Assembly (NCBI GenBank): GCA_015655365.1
Contig: JAATFE010000387.1
Coordinates: forward strand, 1 to 6,467
Direction: 5' to 3'
Length of the DNA: 6,467 nt
Source: Terriglobales bacterium
GTDB taxonomy: Bacteria; Acidobacteriota; Terriglobia; Terriglobales; Acidobacteriaceae
The notes beneath the pieces are model-generated. The model did no database searches and was not told where the DNA came from. It was given only the letters and a program-made list of their open reading frames with translations. This document shows positions 4,225 through 6,467 of the stretch, in pieces. A program made the translations under genes and the position numbers. Numbering within the stretch: the stretch's first letter is position 1; every line of letters starts with the position of its first letter.

Positions 4225-5052
4225 ATGAAAAGCAATTCGGCAGTTCGCATCGTGACTTCTGGCCCTTTGGCAGTATTTGTTCTGGCCTCCGCATTCGCCA
4301 TCCCCGCGTTCGCTCAGCAGGCGCAGCCCGCCGCGGAACCGCAGAGCACACCTCCCACGGCCGCTCAGCAGCAGTCGGCCACCCCTCCGATCAGCGATGC
4401 CAAAGAGGGCTTCTGGGGACGCGTGAATCCGTTTGCCCGCAAGAAGTGGGTCAACAAGCGGGTGGACCCGCTCAAGGACCGCCTCAGCGAACTGGATGAA
4501 GTCAACGCCAAGAATGCGCGCGACATTCAGGATGTGGACAGCAGGGCGCAGGCGGGTATCAGCAAGGCCCAGTCCACCGCGGACGGAGCCAATCAGACCG
4601 CTACCGCTGCTGGCGACCAGGCCAAGAGAGCCGGCATGACCGCGCAGGGCGCGGGCACCCATGTCGACCTCCTCAACGCGAAGGTCGATGGCTTGGATCA
4701 ATATCGTCAGGTGAATGGCGTTGAAGTTAAGTTCCGCAGCGGCCAGCCGGTGGTTTCGGCGGAGGCGCGCAAGCAGCTCGATGAACTGGCGGCTAACCTC
4801 GCCGGCCATCAAGGTTACATTCTGGAGATCGAAGGACATTCTCCCCTCGCCGGCAGCGCCGGCATCCAGAGTTCCGGGCGGTTGACCGAAGCGGTCAAGC
4901 GCTACCTCGTTACGGAACATCAGATTCCCGTCTACCGTTTGCACGCGGTTTCTCTGGGCAATGCCAAGGTGGCAGACCAGGATGAAGCCAAGCTGACAAA
5001 GACCAGCTCCGTGCAGATCCGGTTGATGGAAAACAGTTTGGCGGCCCAGTAA
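4225..5052 (+). CDS. OmpA-like envelope protein with alanine-rich coiled linker
   Basis: A 275-residue exported protein. Signal peptide 1-30 (cut after AIPAFA), a Pro/Gln/Ala-rich stretch (31-57), then EGFWGRVNPFARKKWV and a charged helical region (75-110). An alanine/glutamine-rich segment (108-145) follows, with the look of a trimeric or alanine-zipper coil. The C-terminal domain (about 163-270) resembles the OmpA/MotB fold: VEVKFRSGQPVVSAEARKQL, ILEIEGHSPLAG, RLTEAVKRYLV, VYRLHAVSLGNAKV, SVQIRLME. OmpA domains tether the outer membrane to peptidoglycan by an Asp and an Arg that hold diaminopimelate. Here the GHTD-type motif reads GHSPLAG, and the LSxxRA arginine position seems to be L220, so binding may be altered or lost. 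No beta-barrel precedes the domain. The ATG has GAGG 8 bases upstream, and the gene is likely RpoN-driven. Confidence 0.75.
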   Translation: MKSNSAVRIVTSGPLAVFVLASAFAIPAFAQQAQPAAEPQSTPPTAAQQQSATPPISDAKEGFWGRVNPFARKKWVNKRVDPLKDRLSELDEVNAKNARDIQDVDSRAQAGISKAQSTADGANQTATAAGDQAKRAGMTAQGAGTHVDLLNAKVDGLDQYRQVNGVEVKFRSGQPVVSAEARKQLDELAANLAGHQGYILEIEGHSPLAGSAGIQSSGRLTEAVKRYLVTEHQIPVYRLHAVSLGNAKVADQDEAKLTKTSSVQIRLMENSLAAQ

Positions 5053-5085
5053 AGCGCACCTCCCCCGGGATGCGACTTACCTATA

Positions 5086-5232
5086 AGCGCGGAGCAGCAC
5101 TGAAAATTTCAGGCCCTCCACGAGGCAATGCCCCGCGCTAACGGCCCCCCGCCGTAAGGCCGCCAACCAAGCTCTCAATATGAGAGAACCAAGGCAACTT
5201 GGCCCCCGTTAATGACGGGGGCCGATTTTTTT
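5086..5232 (+). ncRNA. Candidate structured RNA or highly structured 3' UTR
   Basis: Five or more stems are packed into about 145 bases. AGCGCGG (5086-5092)/CCGCGCT (5133-5139) closes a three-way junction holding CTGAA-AAT-TTCAG (5100-5112) and CCTC-CAC-GAGG (5115-5125). Then come ACGGC-CCCCC-GCCGT (5141-5155), CTCTCA-ATA-TGAGAG (5172-5186) and CCAAG-GCAA-CTTGG (5189-5202) with a GNRA tetraloop, and finally the terminator stem. The GNRA stem and terminator share two G's, so they compete, as in riboswitch expression platforms. It matches no riboswitch consensus I know. It could be a stand-alone RNA, the 3' UTR of the OmpA-like mRNA, or a leader acting on hemE. Confidence 0.4.
5201..5232 (+). 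terminator. Strong intrinsic terminator upstream of hemE
   Basis: GGCCCCCGT (5201-5209) pairs perfectly with ACGGGGGCC (5215-5223) around the loop TAATG. After GA, seven T's follow (5226-5232). It ends the OmpA-like transcript, or whatever RNA covers 5086-5200, 34 bases before the hemE ATG. Confidence 0.9.
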
Positions 5233-5257
5233 GTGGCCCACTTGCTCCCAGTAGAAT
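5231..5257 (+). promoter_or_regulatory. Candidate hemE promoter, near-leaderless
   Basis: TTGTGG (5231-5236) and TAGAAT (5252-5257, 5/6 to consensus) are 15 bases apart. Transcription would begin around 5265-5267, at or within two bases of the hemE ATG. No Shine-Dalgarno precedes that ATG. The -35 overlaps the T-run of the upstream terminator. Confidence 0.5.
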
Positions 5258-5266
5258 CTTCTCTAT

Positions 5267-6349
5267 ATGGATCCGATGAAAGAAACTGTAGCCGCACCTG
5301 AAACCATCCTCAGCGGCACCCGGTTTGTGCGCGCTTGTCTATGCCGCCCTGTCGATCGCACTCCCGTCTGGTTCTTGCGCCAGGCCGGCCGCTACATGCA
5401 GGAGTATCGCGACGTCCGCAAGCACCATACCCTGGTCGAAATTTGCAAGCAGCCGCAATTGGCCGCCGAGGTCACCATTACCGCCGCGGAAAAGCTGGGC
5501 GTGGACGCCGCCATCATTTTTGCCGACCTCCTGTTGCCGCTGGAGCCCATGGGGCTGGACTTCGAGTTCATGGCCGGCGAGGGCCCGGTGGTCCATCGCC
5601 CTCTTCGCACCGCCGAGGATGTTCGTGCCCTGCGTACCGACCGCGCCGGCGACCTGGCTTATGTGGCTCGCGCCATCGAGAAGGTGGCTGCCCACTTCCG
5701 CGACCGCATGGGCGTTATCGGCTTCTGTGGCGCGCCCTACACCTTGGCCAGCTACATGATCGAAGGCGGCGGCTCAAAAAACTACATCCACACCAAGCAG
5801 ATGATGTACCGCGACACCTCCTCCTGGCGCATGTTGCTGGACAAAATCGTGCTCGTCCTCGAGCAGTATTGCCGTCTTCAGGTTCAGGCAGGCGCAGATG
5901 TCATCCAAATTTTCGACAGTTGGGTGGGCTCGCTGGGCTTGGCCGACTATCGCGATTACGCCCTGGAAGCGACCAAGTGCCTGGTGCGCTCTGTTCAGCA
6001 GTTGGGCGTGCCGGTCATTTATTTCGGCGTCGAAACCGCGGGGCTCCTCGGCGATATGGCCTCCACCGGCGCGGACGTGATCGGCCTCGACTGGCGGCAG
6101 CCGCTCGACGAGGGCTGGCGCGCTGTGGGTCCCCACCATGCCGTGCAGGGCAACCTCGACCCGATCACTCTCTTTGCTCCCGTTGAAGTGCTCGAACTGC
6201 GCGTGAAAGAAATTCTCCAAGCTGCCAACGGCCGTCCCGGCCACATCTTCAACCTCGGCCACGGTATTGTCCCCGGCACGCCGGTTGAAAATGTACAGGC
6301 AGTCGTCCGCATGGTCAAAGAGTTCCGCCTGGAGACATCGAATGGCTAA
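5267..6349 (+). CDS. hemE: Uroporphyrinogen III decarboxylase
   Basis: HemE removes the four acetate carboxyls of uroporphyrinogen III to give coproporphyrinogen III in cytoplasmic haem synthesis, without a cofactor. At 360 residues it is full length. Both family signatures are present: PVWFLRQAGRYMQEYR (33-48, with R38 and R42) and GFCGAPYTLASYMIEGG (152-168, with Y163). D87 in FADLLLPLEPMG, S218 in IFDSW and H332 in NLGHGIVPGTP correspond to the substrate-binding Asp, Ser and His of the human enzyme. A second ATG at 5276 is an alternative start that loses three residues. Neither start has a clear Shine-Dalgarno, and a TAGAAT box lies 9 bases before the first. The 3' end overlaps the ferrochelatase start by 8 bases, so the two are co-transcribed and probably translationally coupled. 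Confidence 0.98.
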   Translation: MDPMKETVAAPETILSGTRFVRACLCRPVDRTPVWFLRQAGRYMQEYRDVRKHHTLVEICKQPQLAAEVTITAAEKLGVDAAIIFADLLLPLEPMGLDFEFMAGEGPVVHRPLRTAEDVRALRTDRAGDLAYVARAIEKVAAHFRDRMGVIGFCGAPYTLASYMIEGGGSKNYIHTKQMMYRDTSSWRMLLDKIVLVLEQYCRLQVQAGADVIQIFDSWVGSLGLADYRDYALEATKCLVRSVQQLGVPVIYFGVETAGLLGDMASTGADVIGLDWRQPLDEGWRAVGPHHAVQGNLDPITLFAPVEVLELRVKEILQAANGRPGHIFNLGHGIVPGTPVENVQAVVRMVKEFRLETSNG

Positions 6350-6467
6350 ACAAGCCGTCCTCCTGCTGGCTCACGGAACTCCCGAAACCGTCGAGCAGAT
6401 TCCCGAGTACCTGCGCAACGTAGTCAGCGGCCGTCCCCTGCCGCAGCAGGTGATCGGCGAGATTCAG
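6342..6467 (+). CDS. hemH: Ferrochelatase, N-terminal part (runs off right edge)
   Basis: The first 42 codons are present. Ferrochelatase inserts ferrous iron into a porphyrin: protoporphyrin IX in the classical route, or coproporphyrin III in the coproporphyrin-dependent route. The start AVLLLAHGTPETVEQIPEYLRNVVSGR matches the family opening (hydrophobic strand, G-T/S-P, then YL-N---GR). GGAG lies 7 bases before the ATG, inside hemE. The ATG overlaps the hemE end by 8 bases. The order hemE-hemH is that of the hemEHG/Y clusters, so a protoporphyrinogen or coproporphyrinogen oxidase gene may follow outside the window. The short stretch does not show which metal-insertion route is used. Confidence 0.9.
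   Translation, partial: MAKQAVLLLAHGTPETVEQIPEYLRNVVSGRPLPQQVIGEIQ

Noticed and set aside
4008..4301. 97-residue minus-strand frame over the OmpA-like promoter and signal peptide
   Set aside because: No recognisable domain; it covers a promoter and the start of a well-supported gene on the other strand.
5086..5139. tRNA-like cloverleaf
   Set aside because: The 7-base closing stem encloses only two short hairpins in 54 bases, with no T-loop motif or anticodon arm.
5335..6186. 283-residue alternative-frame ORF inside hemE
   Set aside because: Arg/Pro/His-rich product fully inside a clear hemE; frame shadow.

Overview
This is a GC-rich chromosomal stretch of a bacterium carrying ordinary housekeeping genes plus small uncharacterised ones. 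No plasmid, phage or transposase gene is visible. The gene set (uroporphyrinogen decarboxylase followed by ferrochelatase, a GDSL lipase-like exported hydrolase, a DUF2393-like membrane protein, an OmpA-like protein with a long alanine-rich linker) and the dispersed TCTCTGN heptamer arrays fit an Acidobacteriota genome. That placement is inference from resemblance, not from a search.

Layout. Bases 1-1000 lie on the minus strand: the start of a tRNA-dihydrouridine synthase gene (running off the left edge), an unrecognised 111-residue protein, and ribosomal protein bL31 (rpmE) with a good promoter and a terminator. Bases 1043-1268 hold two oppositely oriented arrays of a 7-base repeat. A minus-strand exported SGNH/GDSL hydrolase follows (1269-2060). 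It is divergent from a DnaC-like AAA+ helicase-loader ATPase (2231-2989), and the shared upstream region contains a 9+9 inverted repeat. Convergent with the ATPase is a 48-residue single-pass membrane protein gene (2999-3145) too short for ordinary ORF cut-offs. Next come a plus-strand terminator-like hairpin, an apparently leaderless DUF2393-like membrane protein (3375-3896) and a third heptamer array (3926-3974). An OmpA-like periplasmic/outer-membrane protein (4225-5052) follows, with a near-consensus sigma-54 promoter in front. A densely hairpinned 150-base intergenic stretch ends in a strong terminator. Last is the hemE-hemH haem operon, with hemH running off the right edge.

How the parts relate. 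Only hemE and hemH form a clear functional unit: late haem synthesis, 8-base overlap, likely translational coupling. The other genes appear to be separate transcription units. The features most worth a second look are the heptamer arrays, the sigma-54 promoter of the OmpA-like gene, the structured region before hemE, the OmpA-like domain that seems to lack its peptidoglycan-binding residues, and the 48-residue membrane protein. I see no convincing new multi-gene system.
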